A stretch of 64,000 bases of DNA from Pseudomonas fluorescens (GTDB taxonomy: Bacteria > Pseudomonadota > Gammaproteobacteria > Pseudomonadales > Pseudomonadaceae): contig NZ_CABVIY010000001.1 of assembly GCF_902498195.1 (NCBI RefSeq), forward strand, positions 248,001 through 312,000, read 5' to 3'. The translations under genes were made by a program, and so were the position numbers. Shown one piece after another: positions 1 to 9,173 of the stretch. Below the pieces are notes generated by a model. The model was not told the DNA's origin and searched no databases. It saw only the letters and a list, made by a program, of their open reading frames with translations. The number at the start of each line of letters is the position of its first letter. Position 1 is the stretch's first letter.

Positions 1-1142
<1,142 letters not shown>

Positions 1143-1143
<1 letters not shown>

Positions 1144-1958
1144 CAACGCGACTCCTTGGGGGTGATTGCGGCTTGCCAGCTCGGCGCACGTTTTTGCAGG
1201 AAGGCGCGCAGGCCTTCCTGGCCTTCGGGGCTGACGCGGATGCGGGCGATGGCGTTCTCGGTGTAGCGGCGCAGCGCCGGGAGCAGCGAGCCGTCGCCGA
1301 CTTCACGCAACAAGTCCTTGCTGGCCCGCATGGCGGCGGGGCTGTTGAGCAGCAAGTTGTCGATCCACTGTTCGACGCGCTGTTCCAGCTCGGACGATGG
1401 ATAGCTCTCCGACAGCAGACCCAGTTCCCGCGCCCGTTGGCCGTCGAAGCGTTCAGCGGTCAAGGCATAGCGGCGCGTGGCGCGTTCGCCGATGGCTTGC
1501 ACCACGAACGGGCTGATCACCGCCGGGGCCAGGCCGATGCGCACTTCCGACAGGCAGAACTGCGCGTCATCGACGCCGATGGCCATGTCGCAGCAACTGA
1601 TCAGGCCCAGTGCGCCGCCAAAGGCTGCGCCTTGCACCACGGCCAGGGTCGGGAGTTTCAGTTTGGCCAGGTTGTACATCAACTCCGCCAGTTCCCGGGC
1701 GTCGTCGAGGTTGGTGTGGTAGTCGAGCTCGGCCGATTGCTGCATCCACGCCAGGTCGGCGCCGGCGCTGAAATGCTTGCCGCGACCCCGTACCAGCAGG
1801 AAACGCAGGCTGGCATCGCTGGACACGTGGTCCAGGGCGATGATCAGTTCGCGGATCATTTCGGCGTTGAACGCGTTGTTCTTTTCTTCGCGGCTAAGCC
1901 ACAGGGTGGCAAAGCCCCGTGGGTCGGTCAGCAGTTCGAGGGTGTTGAAGTCGCTCAT
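1143..1958 (-). CDS. liuC: Methylglutaconyl-CoA hydratase
   Basis: This crotonase-family enzyme hydrates 3-methylglutaconyl-CoA to HMG-CoA, the step between the carboxylase and the lyase LiuE. The protein is 271 residues, starting MSDFNTLELLTDPRG. The oxyanion-hole segments are visible as the SAGADLAWM region and GAAFGGALGLISCCDMAIG. A longer open frame extends upstream to 2024, but that extension translates the flanking REP element, so the ATG at 1958 was chosen. The stop overlaps the liuD start. A REP pair separates it from liuB, so liuB-liuC may be subject to differential mRNA stability. Confidence 0.94.
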
Positions 1959-1981
1959 ATTCTTCCGTTCTCCACGGTCTT

Positions 1982-2069
1982 TGTGGGAGCGGGCTTGCTC
2001 GCGAAGAACGATAACGCGGTGCATCAGATAAACCGCGGTGAATCCTTCGCGAGCAAGCCCGCTCCCACA
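1982..2069. repeat. REP pair (REPIN) 1, liuC-liuB gap
   Basis: Two inverted copies of GTGGGAGCGGGCTTGCTCGC enclose about 40 bases, for a total of 88. The first copy is in plus orientation and the second in minus (class A). The element lies inside the liu operon. Confidence 0.93.
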
Positions 2070-2076
2070 AAAAAAA

Positions 2077-3684
2077 TTACATCCGGAACACGCCGAAGCG
2101 GCTCGGTTCGATTGGCGCGTTCAGCGACGCCGACAGGGCCAGTCCCAGGACATCGCGGGTCTGTGCCGGGTCAATGACGCCGTCGTCCCACAAGCGAGCG
2201 CTGGAATAGTAAGGGTGGCCCTGTTCTTCGTACTGATCGAGGATTGGCTGCTTGATCTCGGCTTCCTGCTCGGCGCTGAAACCCTGGCCGCTACGTTCGG
2301 CCTGCTCGCGCTTGACCTGCACCAGCACGCCGGCGGCCTGTTCGGCACCCATCACGCCGATGCGCGCGTTCGGCCACATCCACAGGAAACGCGGGTCGTA
2401 GGCTCGACCGCACATGCCATAGTTACCGGCACCGAAACTGCCGCCGATGATCACGGTGAACTTCGGCACCTTGGCGCAGGCCACAGCGGTCACCAGTTTC
2501 GCGCCGTGCTTGGCGATGCCGCCGGCCTCGTATTTCTGCCCGACCATGAAACCGGTGATGTTTTGCAGGAACAGCAGCGGAATGCCGCGCTGGCAGGCCA
2601 GTTCGATAAAGTGCGCGCCTTTCTGCGCCGCTTCAGCGAAGAGGATGCCGTTGTTGGCCAGGATCGCGATCGGGTAAACGTGCAGGTAGGCAAAACCGCA
2701 CACCAGCGTGGTCCCGAACAAGGCCTTGAACTCGTCGAACACCGAGCCGTCCACCAGCCGCGCAATGACTTCGCGCACGTCGAAGGGTTGCTTGGCATCG
2801 GCCGGCACCACGCCGTACAACTCGTCGCTGCTGTAGAGCGGAGCAATGGGCGTGCGTTGCTGCACCTCACCGAGCTTGCGCCAGTTGAGGTTCGCTACGC
2901 TGCGACGGGCGATGGCCAGGGCGTGTTCATCGCTCTCGGCGTAATGGTCCGCCACGCCGGAAATCTTGCAGTGCACGTCGGCCCCGCCGAGGTCTTCGGC
3001 GCTGACCACTTCACCGGTCGCGGCTTTCACCAGCGGCGGGCCGGCGAGGAAAATCGTCGCCTGCTCGCGCACCATGATCGCTTCGTCGGCCATCGCCGGC
3101 ACATAGGCGCCGCCCGCAGTGCAGGAGCCCATGACCACGGCAATCTGCGGGATACCCAGGGCGCTCATGTTGGCCTGGTTGAAGAAAATCCGGCCGAAGT
3201 GCTCACGGTCCGGGAAGACTTCATCCTGGCGCGGCAGGTTGGCGCCACCGGAGTCCACCAGGTAAATGCAGGGCAGGCGGTTCTGCTGGGCGATGGTCTG
3301 GGCGCGCAGGTGTTTTTTCACGGTCAGCGGGTAGTACGAGCCACCCTTCACCGTGGCGTCGTTGGCGACGATCATGCATTCGACGCCTTCCACGCGGCCA
3401 ATCCCGGCAATCACGCCAGCGGCCGGAACGTCTTCGCCATACACCTCGTAGGCCGCCAACTGGCTGATTTCGAGGAATGGCGAACCCGGATCGAGCAGGC
3501 GATTGATCCGCTCACGGGGCAGCAATTTACCCCGCGAGGTGTGGCGTTCTTGCGCCTTCGGGCCGCCACCTTGCGCCACTTGGGCAAGCAGGGTGTGCAG
3601 GGCGTCGACCTGTTTGAGCATCGCCGCGCTGTTGGCGGCGAATTCCGCTGAACGGGGGTTGAGCTGGGTATGCAGGGTAGCCAT
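2077..3684 (-). CDS. liuB: Methylcrotonoyl-CoA carboxylase carboxyltransferase (beta) subunit
   Basis: This carboxyltransferase subunit moves the carboxyl group from biotin on LiuD to 3-methylcrotonyl-CoA. The protein is 535 residues, the expected size, and has two crotonase-like halves. The N-terminal half contains [20 protein letters not shown] and the [16 protein letters not shown] segment. The C-terminal half contains [20 protein letters not shown] and the [10 protein letters not shown] motif. It follows liuA after 11 bases, with ATG at 3684, so the two are co-transcribed. Acetyl-CoA or propionyl-CoA carboxylase beta subunits are the nearest alternatives, but the neighbours make MCC clear. 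Confidence 0.96.
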   Translation of the reverse strand: MATLHTQLNPRSAEFAANSAAMLKQVDALHTLLAQVAQGGGPKAQERHTSRGKLLPRERINRLLDPGSPFLEISQLAAYEVYGEDVPAAGVIAGIGRVEGVECMIVANDATVKGGSYYPLTVKKHLRAQTIAQQNRLPCIYLVDSGGANLPRQDEVFPDREHFGRIFFNQANMSALGIPQIAVVMGSCTAGGAYVPAMADEAIMVREQATIFLAGPPLVKAATGEVVSAEDLGGADVHCKISGVADHYAESDEHALAIARRSVANLNWRKLGEVQQRTPIAPLYSSDELYGVVPADAKQPFDVREVIARLVDGSVFDEFKALFGTTLVCGFAYLHVYPIAILANNGILFAEAAQKGAHFIELACQRGIPLLFLQNITGFMVGQKYEAGGIAKHGAKLVTAVACAKVPKFTVIIGGSFGAGNYGMCGRAYDPRFLWMWPNARIGVMGAEQAAGVLVQVKREQAERSGQGFSAEQEAEIKQPILDQYEEQGHPYYSSARLWDDGVIDPAQTRDVLGLALSASLNAPIEPSRFGVFRM

Positions 3685-3695
3685 GGGCAGCTCCG

Positions 3696-4859
3696 TTAGC
3701 GGGTTTCGTTAAACAGTTCGCGACCGATCAGCATGCGACGGATCTCACTGGTGCCAGCACCGATTTCATACAACTTGGCGTCACGCAGCAGGCGACCGGC
3801 CGGGAATTCGTTGATGTAACCGTTGCCGCCGAGAATCTGGATCGCGTCGAGGGCCATTTGCGTGGCGCGTTCGGCGCTGTAGAGGATCACGCCGGCGGCG
3901 TCCTTGCGCGTGGTTTCGCCGCGCTCGCAGGCCTGGGCCACGGCGTACAGGTAGGCCCGGCTGGCATTTAGTTGGGTGTACATGTCGGCGACCTTGCCCT
4001 GGATCAGCTGGAACTCGCCGATGCTTTGGCCGAACTGCTTGCGGTCGTGGATGTACGGCACGATCAGGTCCATGCAGGCCTGCATGATCCCGGTCGGGCC
4101 GCCCGAGAGCACCACGCGCTCGTAGTCGAGGCCGCTCATCAGCACCTTCACGCCACCGTTGAGTACGCCGAGGATGTTTTCTTCCGGCACTTCGACGTCA
4201 TCGAAGAACAGCTCGCAGGTGTTGGAGCCGCGCATGCCGAGCTTGTCGAACTTGTTGCTGCGGCTGAAGCCTTTCCAGTCGCGCTCGACGATGAAGGCGG
4301 TGATGCCGTGGGGGCCTTTTTCCAGGTCGGTCTTGGCGTAGATTACATAGGTGTTGGCGTCCGGACCGTTGGTGATCCAGGTCTTGCTGCCGTTCAGCAC
4401 GTATTTGTCGCCGCGCTTATCGGCGCGCAGCTTCATCGAGACCACGTCGGAACCGGCATTCGGTTCGCTCATCGCCAAGGCGCCGATGTGCTCCCCGCTG
4501 ATCAGCTTCGGCAGGTACTTGAGTTTCTGCTCATGATTGCCGTTGCGGTTGATCTGGTTGACACAGAGGTTGGAGTGCGCGCCGTAGGACAACGCCACCG
4601 AGGCCGAGCCACGACTGATTTCTTCCATCGCCACCACGTGGGCCAGGTAACCCAGGCCGGCGCCGCCGTACTCCTCTGGAACCGTGATGCCCAGCAGGCC
4701 CATGTCGCCGAATTTGCGCCACAGGTCAGCGGGGAACAGGTTGTCGATGTCGATCTGAGCGGCGCGGGGGGCGATCTCTTTGGCGACGAAGGACTGAACC
4801 TGATCGCGCAGCATGTCGATGGTTTCACCGAGGGCAAAATTCAGGGATGGGTAGCTCAT
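3696..4859 (-). CDS. liuA: Isovaleryl-CoA dehydrogenase
   Basis: This FAD-dependent acyl-CoA dehydrogenase oxidises isovaleryl-CoA to 3-methylcrotonyl-CoA, the first committed step of leucine degradation after the branched-chain oxo-acid dehydrogenase. The protein is 387 residues with the standard three-domain fold. FAD contacts occur at [13 protein letters not shown] (about 130-142) and WITNGPDA. The C-terminal [17 protein letters not shown] is the usual family end. Glu247 in [12 protein letters not shown] lies where the unusual catalytic Glu of isovaleryl-CoA dehydrogenases sits, rather than at the position used by straight-chain enzymes, which supports the assignment. It is the first gene of the liuABCD transcript, downstream of two LiuR-type palindromes. 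Confidence 0.96.
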   Translation of the reverse strand: MSYPSLNFALGETIDMLRDQVQSFVAKEIAPRAAQIDIDNLFPADLWRKFGDMGLLGITVPEEYGGAGLGYLAHVVAMEEISRGSASVALSYGAHSNLCVNQINRNGNHEQKLKYLPKLISGEHIGALAMSEPNAGSDVVSMKLRADKRGDKYVLNGSKTWITNGPDANTYVIYAKTDLEKGPHGITAFIVERDWKGFSRSNKFDKLGMRGSNTCELFFDDVEVPEENILGVLNGGVKVLMSGLDYERVVLSGGPTGIMQACMDLIVPYIHDRKQFGQSIGEFQLIQGKVADMYTQLNASRAYLYAVAQACERGETTRKDAAGVILYSAERATQMALDAIQILGGNGYINEFPAGRLLRDAKLYEIGAGTSEIRRMLIGRELFNETR

Positions 4860-4914
4860 GGGTCACCTTTTGGCTTTTTTGTCGGGTGGGGAGGGCGGTG
4901 GTTCAGCTCTCACC

Positions 4915-4930
4915 TTTACGTTAACGTAAG
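4915..4930 (-). promoter_or_regulatory. LiuR-type operator, liuA-proximal
   Basis: TTTACGTTAACGTAAG contains a perfect 14-bp palindrome centred at 4922/4923 and overlaps the predicted -10 of the liuA promoter. It matches the ACGTTAACGT core expected for the MerR-type regulator LiuR, recalled from the family rather than searched. Confidence 0.75.
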
Positions 4931-4951
4931 CCTGTGACGAATGGCTGTCAA
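4923..4951 (-). promoter_or_regulatory. Predicted sigma70 promoter of liuABCD
   Basis: On the minus strand, TTGACA (4951-4946) is followed after 17 bases by TACGTT (4928-4923). The -10 hexamer lies inside the proximal palindrome. A MerR-type regulator could act here by steric block or by remodelling the promoter. Confidence 0.55.
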
Positions 4952-4957
4952 TCACCC

Positions 4958-4973
4958 TTTACGTTAACGTCAA
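4958..4973 (-). promoter_or_regulatory. LiuR-type operator, distal
   Basis: TTTACGTTAACGTCAA shares the ACGTTAACGT core with the proximal site. It lies 43 bp away centre to centre (about four helical turns), just upstream of the predicted -35. It is also positioned to affect the divergent acyl-CoA synthetase gene. Confidence 0.72.
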
Positions 4974-5019
4974 CTTGAGCGAGAGTAGAGGCAGTTCAAG
5001 ATAGAACGCGGGCCACCAT

Positions 5020-5109
5020 TGTGGGAGCGGGCTTGCTCGCGAAAGCGCTGTGTCATTCAACGTTGATGTCGACTGACACAGCGCTTTCGCGAGCAAGCCC
5101 GCTCCCACA
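5020..5109. repeat. REP pair (REPIN) 2
   Basis: A class A pair of 90 bases. The complementarity continues inward (AAAGCGCTGTGTCA against TGACACAGCGCTTT), giving a very long potential hairpin. It sits between the LiuR sites and the synthetase start. Confidence 0.93.
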
Positions 5110-5154
5110 GGGGGCACCGCCGGTAGCCCATAAATAAAGACAATAGGGGTCGTC

Positions 5155-6852
5155 ATGGATCAACCCAGTGCAAGCCCGCAACGCAGTTACACCCGTGGTT
5201 CCCAGGACAAAGCCTTGCTGGCGATGACCATCGGCCAGGCGTTCGAGAACACGGTCGCGCAGTACCCGGACGGGGAGGCGCTGGTCGTGCGGCATCAACA
5301 GTTGCGCTACACCTGGCGGCAACTGGCGCACGCCGCGGACCTGCACGCCAGGGCACTGCTGGCGCTGGGCCTGCAGGCCGGTGACCGTCTTGGCATCTGG
5401 GCACCCAACTGCGCCCAGTGGTGCATCACCCAGATCGCCACGGCGAAAATCGGCGTGATCCTGGTCAACATCAACCCGGCCTACCGCAGTTCCGAACTTG
5501 AATACGTGTTGAAGCAATCCGGCTGTCAGTGGCTGGTGTGCGCCGGGGCTTTCAAGACCTCCAACTACCACGCGATGCTCCAGGGCCTGGTGCCCGAGCT
5601 GGCGGAGCAACCCGTCGGCAAGTTGCACAGCGAGCGCCTGCCCGAACTGCGTGGCGTCATCAGCCTGGATGCGCAGCCCCCAGGCGGTTTCGTGCCCTGG
5701 GCGCAACTGGCGGATCTGGCCGGCAGCGTATCGGACCAACAACTGCACGAACGTCAGGAGAGCCTGCATTTCGACCAGGCGGTGAACATTCAGTACACCT
5801 CCGGTACCACCGGTTTCCCCAAGGGCGCGACCCTTAGCCACTACAACATCCTCAACAACGGTTACATGGTTGGCGAAAGCCTCGGCCTTACCGCCGCTGA
5901 TCGCCTGGTGATCCCCGTGCCGCTGTATCACTGCTTCGGCATGGTGATGGGCAATCTGGGTTGCATCACCCACGGCAGCACCATGATTTATCCCAATGAC
6001 GCCTTCGATCCGTTGCTGACCCTGAATACTGTCGCCGAAGAAAAAGCCACCGCGCTGTACGGCGTGCCGACCATGTTCATCGCCATGCTCGATCAGCCGC
6101 AACGCGCGGAATTCGACCTGTCGAGCCTGCGCACCGGGATCATGGCGGGGGCGACGTGCCCTATCGAAGTGATGCGCCGGGTGATCAATGAAATGCACAT
6201 GAGCGAAGTGCAGATTGCCTACGGCATGACCGAAACCAGCCCGGTGTCGTTGCAGACCGGGCCGTCCGACGATCTGGAGCTGCGCGTCACCACGGTGGGC
6301 CGCACTCAGCCGCAGCTGGAAAGCAAGATTATCGACGAAGCGGGCAACCTGGTGCCGCGCGGCACCATCGGCGAACTGTGCACCCGGGGCTACAGCGTGA
6401 TGCTCGGCTACTGGAACAACCCGCAAGGCACCGCCGAGGCGATCGACCAGGCGGGCTGGATGCACACCGGTGACCTGGCGAGCATGAACGACGAGGGTTA
6501 TGTGTGCATCGCCGGGCGCAACAAGGACATGATCATTCGTGGCGGCGAGAATATTTACCCGCGAGAGCTGGAAGAGTTCTTCTTCACCCACCCGGCCGTG
6601 GCCGACGTGCAGGTGATCGGTATTCCATGCTCTCGGTATGGCGAAGAGATTGTCGCCTGGATCAAGTTCCACCCGGGGCACAGCGCGAGCGAACAGGAGT
6701 TGCAAGCCTGGTGCAAAGAGCGCATCGCGCACTTCAAGACGCCGCGTTACTTCAAGTTCGTGGAAGAATTCCCGATGACCGTGACCGGCAAGATCCAGAA
6801 ATTCAAGATGCGCGAGATTAGTATCGAGGAGTTGCGCATTAATAAGGCATGA
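5155..6852 (+). CDS. AMP-binding acyl-CoA synthetase (medium/branched-chain type)
   Basis: An ANL-superfamily adenylating enzyme of 565 residues, predicted to activate a carboxylic acid to its CoA thioester through an acyl-adenylate. Visible motifs in order are the P-loop [16 protein letters not shown] (about 215), YGMTETSP (about 355), the adenylate-binding [13 protein letters not shown] and [20 protein letters not shown] block (about 440-475), and the C-terminal catalytic lysine region [13 protein letters not shown]. The ATG at 5155 follows a purine-rich AATAGGGG. It lies between liuA and liuE on the opposite strand. An acid from leucine or isoprenoid breakdown (isovalerate, acetoacetate or similar) is a reasonable guess for substrate, but the sequence does not prove it. 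Confidence 0.88.
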   Translation: MDQPSASPQRSYTRGSQDKALLAMTIGQAFENTVAQYPDGEALVVRHQQLRYTWRQLAHAADLHARALLALGLQAGDRLGIWAPNCAQWCITQIATAKIGVILVNINPAYRSSELEYVLKQSGCQWLVCAGAFKTSNYHAMLQGLVPELAEQPVGKLHSERLPELRGVISLDAQPPGGFVPWAQLADLAGSVSDQQLHERQESLHFDQAVNIQYTSGTTGFPKGATLSHYNILNNGYMVGESLGLTAADRLVIPVPLYHCFGMVMGNLGCITHGSTMIYPNDAFDPLLTLNTVAEEKATALYGVPTMFIAMLDQPQRAEFDLSSLRTGIMAGATCPIEVMRRVINEMHMSEVQIAYGMTETSPVSLQTGPSDDLELRVTTVGRTQPQLESKIIDEAGNLVPRGTIGELCTRGYSVMLGYWNNPQGTAEAIDQAGWMHTGDLASMNDEGYVCIAGRNKDMIIRGGENIYPRELEEFFFTHPAVADVQVIGIPCSRYGEEIVAWIKFHPGHSASEQELQAWCKERIAHFKTPRYFKFVEEFPMTVTGKIQKFKMREISIEELRINKA

Positions 6853-6861
6853 CCCAAAACC

Positions 6862-6951
6862 TGTGGGAGCGGGCTTGCTCGCGAATACGGTATACCTGTC
6901 GACACATGCGCTGGCAGGCACTCCGCATTCGCGAGCAAGCCCGCTCCCACA
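6862..6951. repeat. REP pair (REPIN) 3
   Basis: A class A inverted pair of 90 bases, ten bases after the synthetase stop and just beyond the terminator of the convergent small RNA. Confidence 0.93.
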
Positions 6952-6984
6952 GGGTTTTGCATGATTATCTAAATCGCAGACAGC

Positions 6985-7011
6985 ACAAAGGGGAGCCGAG
7001 GCTCCCCTTTA
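6985..7011 (-). terminator. CrcY 3' hairpin
   Basis: On the minus strand AAAGGGGAGCC, loop TCG, GCTCCCCTTT forms a 10-bp GC-rich stem followed by TGTG. The tail is a weak T-run, but the stem is strong and sits at the expected end of the RNA. Confidence 0.7.
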
Positions 7012-7364
7012 ATTGTCGTTGCGCGTGCTCTTTTTTTATTATTGAGGGGCGGTCTGTTTTTGTTTTTGGCAACCGTTGCCCTTTACCGCTGTTTTTGGCG
7101 ATCCCCATCCGGGATCAAGAGCAAACGTATTTTTTTGAGCGCTGATCTACTTTTTCGCTGAGCGATCCAACCAGTTCGGGAGCTACCTGAAGGTAGTTTT
7201 ATTGTTCTCTGCCCGGTTGCGGGTTACTCCGAAAAGCACCCTGAAAAGCACATCTTCTCCAAAAAAATCTGTTAGCTGCGTCTCTGCCGTGTTGTTTTTG
7301 TTATGTCAGAGTCGTTACGTCTTGTTTTTATTAGGTGTGTCGCAATTTTTTATTCTTGTTGTGC
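6985..7364 (-). ncRNA. crcY: Predicted CrcY-type small RNA (Crc/Hfq-sequestering)
   Basis: A transcript of about 380 nt starting near 7364, 12-13 bases after a sigma54 promoter, and ending at a strong hairpin at 7010-6988. The predicted 5' end GGCACAACAAGAATAAAAAA resembles the start of CrcZ/CrcY RNAs as I recall them. The RNA strand carries at least seven A-rich CA motifs of the Crc/Hfq target type. Examples are AACAAGAATAAAAAA near 7350, AATAAAAACAAG near 7325, ACAAAAACAAC near 7297, AAAAACAAAAACA near 7063 and AATAATAAAAAAA near 7038. In P. putida, crcY lies beside the HMG-CoA lyase gene mvaB, the same position as here. CrcY is known to titrate Hfq/Crc when CbrAB is active and so relieve catabolite repression. 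No protein-coding frame is convincing in this stretch. Confidence 0.85.
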
Positions 7365-7373
7365 CATAGAGAT

Positions 7374-7389
7374 AGCAGTTCCCGTGCCA
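7374..7389 (-). promoter_or_regulatory. sigma54 promoter of crcY
   Basis: Minus strand TGGCACGGGAACTGCT fits the TGGCACG-N4-TTGC consensus with exact GG/GC spacing and one mismatch. It places the start near 7363-7364. Confidence 0.85.
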
Positions 7390-7408
7390 ACTTTTAAAAA
7401 CCCTTTAA

Positions 7409-7421
7409 AATCAACAACTTA
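7409..7421 (+). promoter_or_regulatory. IHF site in crcY promoter
   Basis: AATCAACAACTTA is an exact match to the IHF consensus WATCAANNNNTTR, at about -45 to -57. This lies between the sigma54 promoter and the upstream palindrome, where DNA bending would be needed. Confidence 0.65.
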
Positions 7422-7442
7422 GTATTTTGTGGGATTTTTCTC

Positions 7443-7457
7443 TCAGGGAATCCCTGA
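7443..7457. promoter_or_regulatory. Perfect 15-bp palindrome upstream of crcY
   Basis: TCAGGGA-A-TCCCTGA is a perfect 7-bp inverted repeat around one base, about 80-93 bases upstream of the crcY start. The spacing is too tight for an RNA hairpin, so a protein-binding site is more likely. The binder is unknown. Confidence 0.5.
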
Positions 7458-7469
7458 CAATTTGTTTCC

Positions 7470-7513
7470 GTGTTACTCGCTGCCGCCCACATTTTCAGCG
7501 TGGGCGGTAACAC
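7470..7513. promoter_or_regulatory. Candidate CbrB upstream activating sequence
   Basis: GTGTTAC (7470-7476) and GTAACAC (7507-7513) form outer inverted arms. A second, nested inverted repeat, CCGCCCAC/GTGGGCGG, lies at 7483-7490 and 7500-7507. The region is at about -106 to -149 from the crcY start. CbrB sites are recalled to use TGTTAC/GTAACA half-sites, so this is the likely enhancer. Confidence 0.6.
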
Positions 7514-7531
7514 CCGGACACACCCGCACAC

Positions 7532-8431
7532 TCACTGCGCGTTACGGGCCTTGGCCACACGTGAACCGGTCGGGCGCCCCAGCACAGAGCAAATTTGCTG
7601 ACCGGCCAGGATCAGCGCGTCCAGGTCGATGCCGGTGTCGATGCCCAGGCCGTTGAGCAGGTAAACCACGTCTTCGGTGGCGACGTTACCGCTGGCGCCC
7701 TTGGCGTAGGGGCAGCCACCGAGCCCGGCGATGGAGCTGTCGAACACCGAGATGCCTTCGAGGAGGCTGGCGTAGATGTTGGCCATGGCCTGGCCGTAGG
7801 TGTCGTGGAAATGCCCGGCCAGTTTTTCCCGGGGGACATCGGCCGATACCACCTCGAACATCCGGCGGGTGGCGCCAGCGGTGCCGGTGCCGATGGTGTC
7901 GCCCAAAGACACTTCGTAGCAGCCCATGGCATAGAGCTCGCGGGCGACCCGGGCGACCTGTTCGGGGGCGACCTGACCTTCATAAGGGCAACCCAGCACA
8001 CAGGACACGTAACCGCGCACACTCACGCCGTGCTGTCGGGCGGCGTCCATGATCGGCACGAAACGCTCAAGGCTTTCGCTGATCGAGCAATTGATGTTGC
8101 GCTGGGAAAAGGCTTCGGACGCCGCGGCGAACACCGCCACCTCCTTGACCCCGCAGGCAAGGGCATCCTCAAAGCCACGCAGGTTGGGCGCGAGTGCGCC
8201 ATACGTGACGCCGGGCTTGCGCTGGATCTGCGCGAAGACCTCGGCGGAACCGGCCATCTGCGGCACCCATTTGGGCGAGACGAAACTGCCGACTTCTATA
8301 TAGCCAAGGCCCGCGGCCGTGAGCGCGTCGACCAGTTGCACCTTGTCGGCGACGCTGATGGGTTGGGCTTCGTTTTGCAGGCCGTCGCGGGGGCCGACTT
8401 CGACCAGGCGTACGTGGGTGGGAAGGGACAT
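7532..8431 (-). CDS. liuE: Hydroxymethylglutaryl-CoA lyase
   Basis: This enzyme cleaves HMG-CoA to acetyl-CoA and acetoacetate, the last step of the liu pathway. The protein is 299 residues with a TIM-barrel fold. The N-terminal VEVGPRDGLQNE carries the metal- and substrate-binding Arg-Asp pair. The metal-binding HFHDTYGQA is around residue 205, and the family signature GCPYAKGASGNVATEDVV carries the catalytic Cys. It is separated from liuABCD by the synthetase and CrcY, and probably follows liuR on the same transcript across a 145-bp gap that contains a REP pair. The gene is also called mvaB. Confidence 0.96.
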   Translation of the reverse strand: MSLPTHVRLVEVGPRDGLQNEAQPISVADKVQLVDALTAAGLGYIEVGSFVSPKWVPQMAGSAEVFAQIQRKPGVTYGALAPNLRGFEDALACGVKEVAVFAAASEAFSQRNINCSISESLERFVPIMDAARQHGVSVRGYVSCVLGCPYEGQVAPEQVARVARELYAMGCYEVSLGDTIGTGTAGATRRMFEVVSADVPREKLAGHFHDTYGQAMANIYASLLEGISVFDSSIAGLGGCPYAKGASGNVATEDVVYLLNGLGIDTGIDLDALILAGQQICSVLGRPTGSRVAKARNAQ

Positions 8432-8458
8432 GGGTAATTCACCTGTATTAATGGGTGA

Positions 8459-8572
8459 ACGACGATCCCGTGTGGGAGCGGGCTTGCTCGCGAAAGCGGT
8501 GGGTCAGTCGACATCCCTGTTGGATGAAAAGCCGCATTCGCGAGCAAGCCCGCTCCCACACGGGATCGTCGT
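8459..8572. repeat. REP pair (REPIN) 4 with extended arms
   Basis: A class A pair in which inverted symmetry extends about 12 bases outward on each side (ACGACGATCCCG / CGGGATCGTCGT), giving 114 bases overall. This is the longest perfect-flank example in the window. It sits between liuR and liuE. Confidence 0.93.
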
Positions 8573-8576
8573 ATGA

Positions 8577-8978
8577 TTATTGAATGGCCTGTTGATTCTT
8601 GAGGGTCTGCTCCAGCGCCTGCACACAGCGCTCTTCAGCCGTGTCCAGCTCGAGTTTCATCTGTTCGATGTCCAGCAGCTGCTGTTCCAGCTGTTCCCGG
8701 CGCTCGCTGATTTTTGCCAGCATGCTGTGCAGTTGCTTGGTGTTACCGCTGGACGGGTCGTAGAGCTCGATCAACTCGCGGCATTCGGCCAGCGAAAAGC
8801 CGATGCGCTTGCCCCGCAGGATCAACTTCAGGCTGACCTTGTCCCGGGGCGAATAGATGCGTTCCTGGCCTCGGCGTTCGGGGCTGAGCAAGCCTTGCTC
8901 TTCATAGAAGCGAATGGCCCGGGTGGTGATGTCGAGCTCGCGGGCGAGGTCGGAAATGCTGTAGGTCTGGCTGCTCAT
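8577..8978 (-). CDS. liuR: MerR-family regulator of the liu genes
   Basis: A 133-residue MerR-type transcription factor. The N-terminal winged helix-turn-helix is YSISDLARELDITTRAIRFYEEQGLL, followed by the wing (SPERRGQERIYSPRD). A long C-terminal coiled coil (SERREQLEQQLLDIEQMKLELDTAEE) serves for dimerisation. No metal-binding cysteine cluster is present, so a CoA thioester or similar ligand is more likely than a metal. The start at 8978 is clear. A matching palindrome at 9021-9036 suggests autoregulation, and two more precede liuA. In P. aeruginosa liuR heads the liuABCDE operon; here it is placed next to liuE instead. Confidence 0.93.
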   Translation of the reverse strand: MSSQTYSISDLARELDITTRAIRFYEEQGLLSPERRGQERIYSPRDKVSLKLILRGKRIGFSLAECRELIELYDPSSGNTKQLHSMLAKISERREQLEQQLLDIEQMKLELDTAEERCVQALEQTLKNQQAIQ

Positions 8979-9020
8979 GGGCGCGCTCGCAAAAGGTCAT
9001 GGCGCTAAGCTAATGGCAGG

Positions 9021-9036
9021 TTGACGTTTACGTCAA
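9021..9036 (-). promoter_or_regulatory. LiuR-type operator at the liuR promoter
   Basis: TTGACGTTTACGTCAA is a near-perfect 16-bp palindrome related to the two sites before liuA. On the minus strand its first six bases, TTGACG, can serve as the -35, with TAGCTT about 18 bases downstream as a weak -10. That is the long spacer typical of MerR-controlled promoters. Confidence 0.68.
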
Positions 9037-9069
9037 GGGGCAGGGGTTTTCAGTGTCGTCGCGGGCCTC

Positions 9070-9151
9070 TTCGCGAGCAAGCCCGCTCCCACATTCAACC
9101 GCGCTCCTCCAGAAAGAACGCGTTCAGTGTGGGAGCGGGCTTGCTCGCGAA
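9070..9151. repeat. REP pair 5
   Basis: An inverted pair in the opposite arrangement (class B: CTCCCAC ends inward), 82 bases, downstream of the LysR gene. Confidence 0.92.
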
Positions 9152-9173
9152 AGGGGCAGCGCGGTGGAGCGTC

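Noticed and set aside
2038..3651. 537-residue plus-strand frame opposite liuB
   Set aside because: Antisense shadow of a clear carboxyltransferase gene; His/Gly/Ala-rich with no recognisable fold.
5053..6921. 622-residue minus-strand frame opposite the acyl-CoA synthetase
   Set aside because: It covers the synthetase exactly and runs into REP elements; shadow.
7483..7507. CCGCCCAC/GTGGGCGG stem as terminator of liuE
   Set aside because: No T-run on either strand, and it is nested inside the GTGTTAC/GTAACAC arms of the crcY enhancer.
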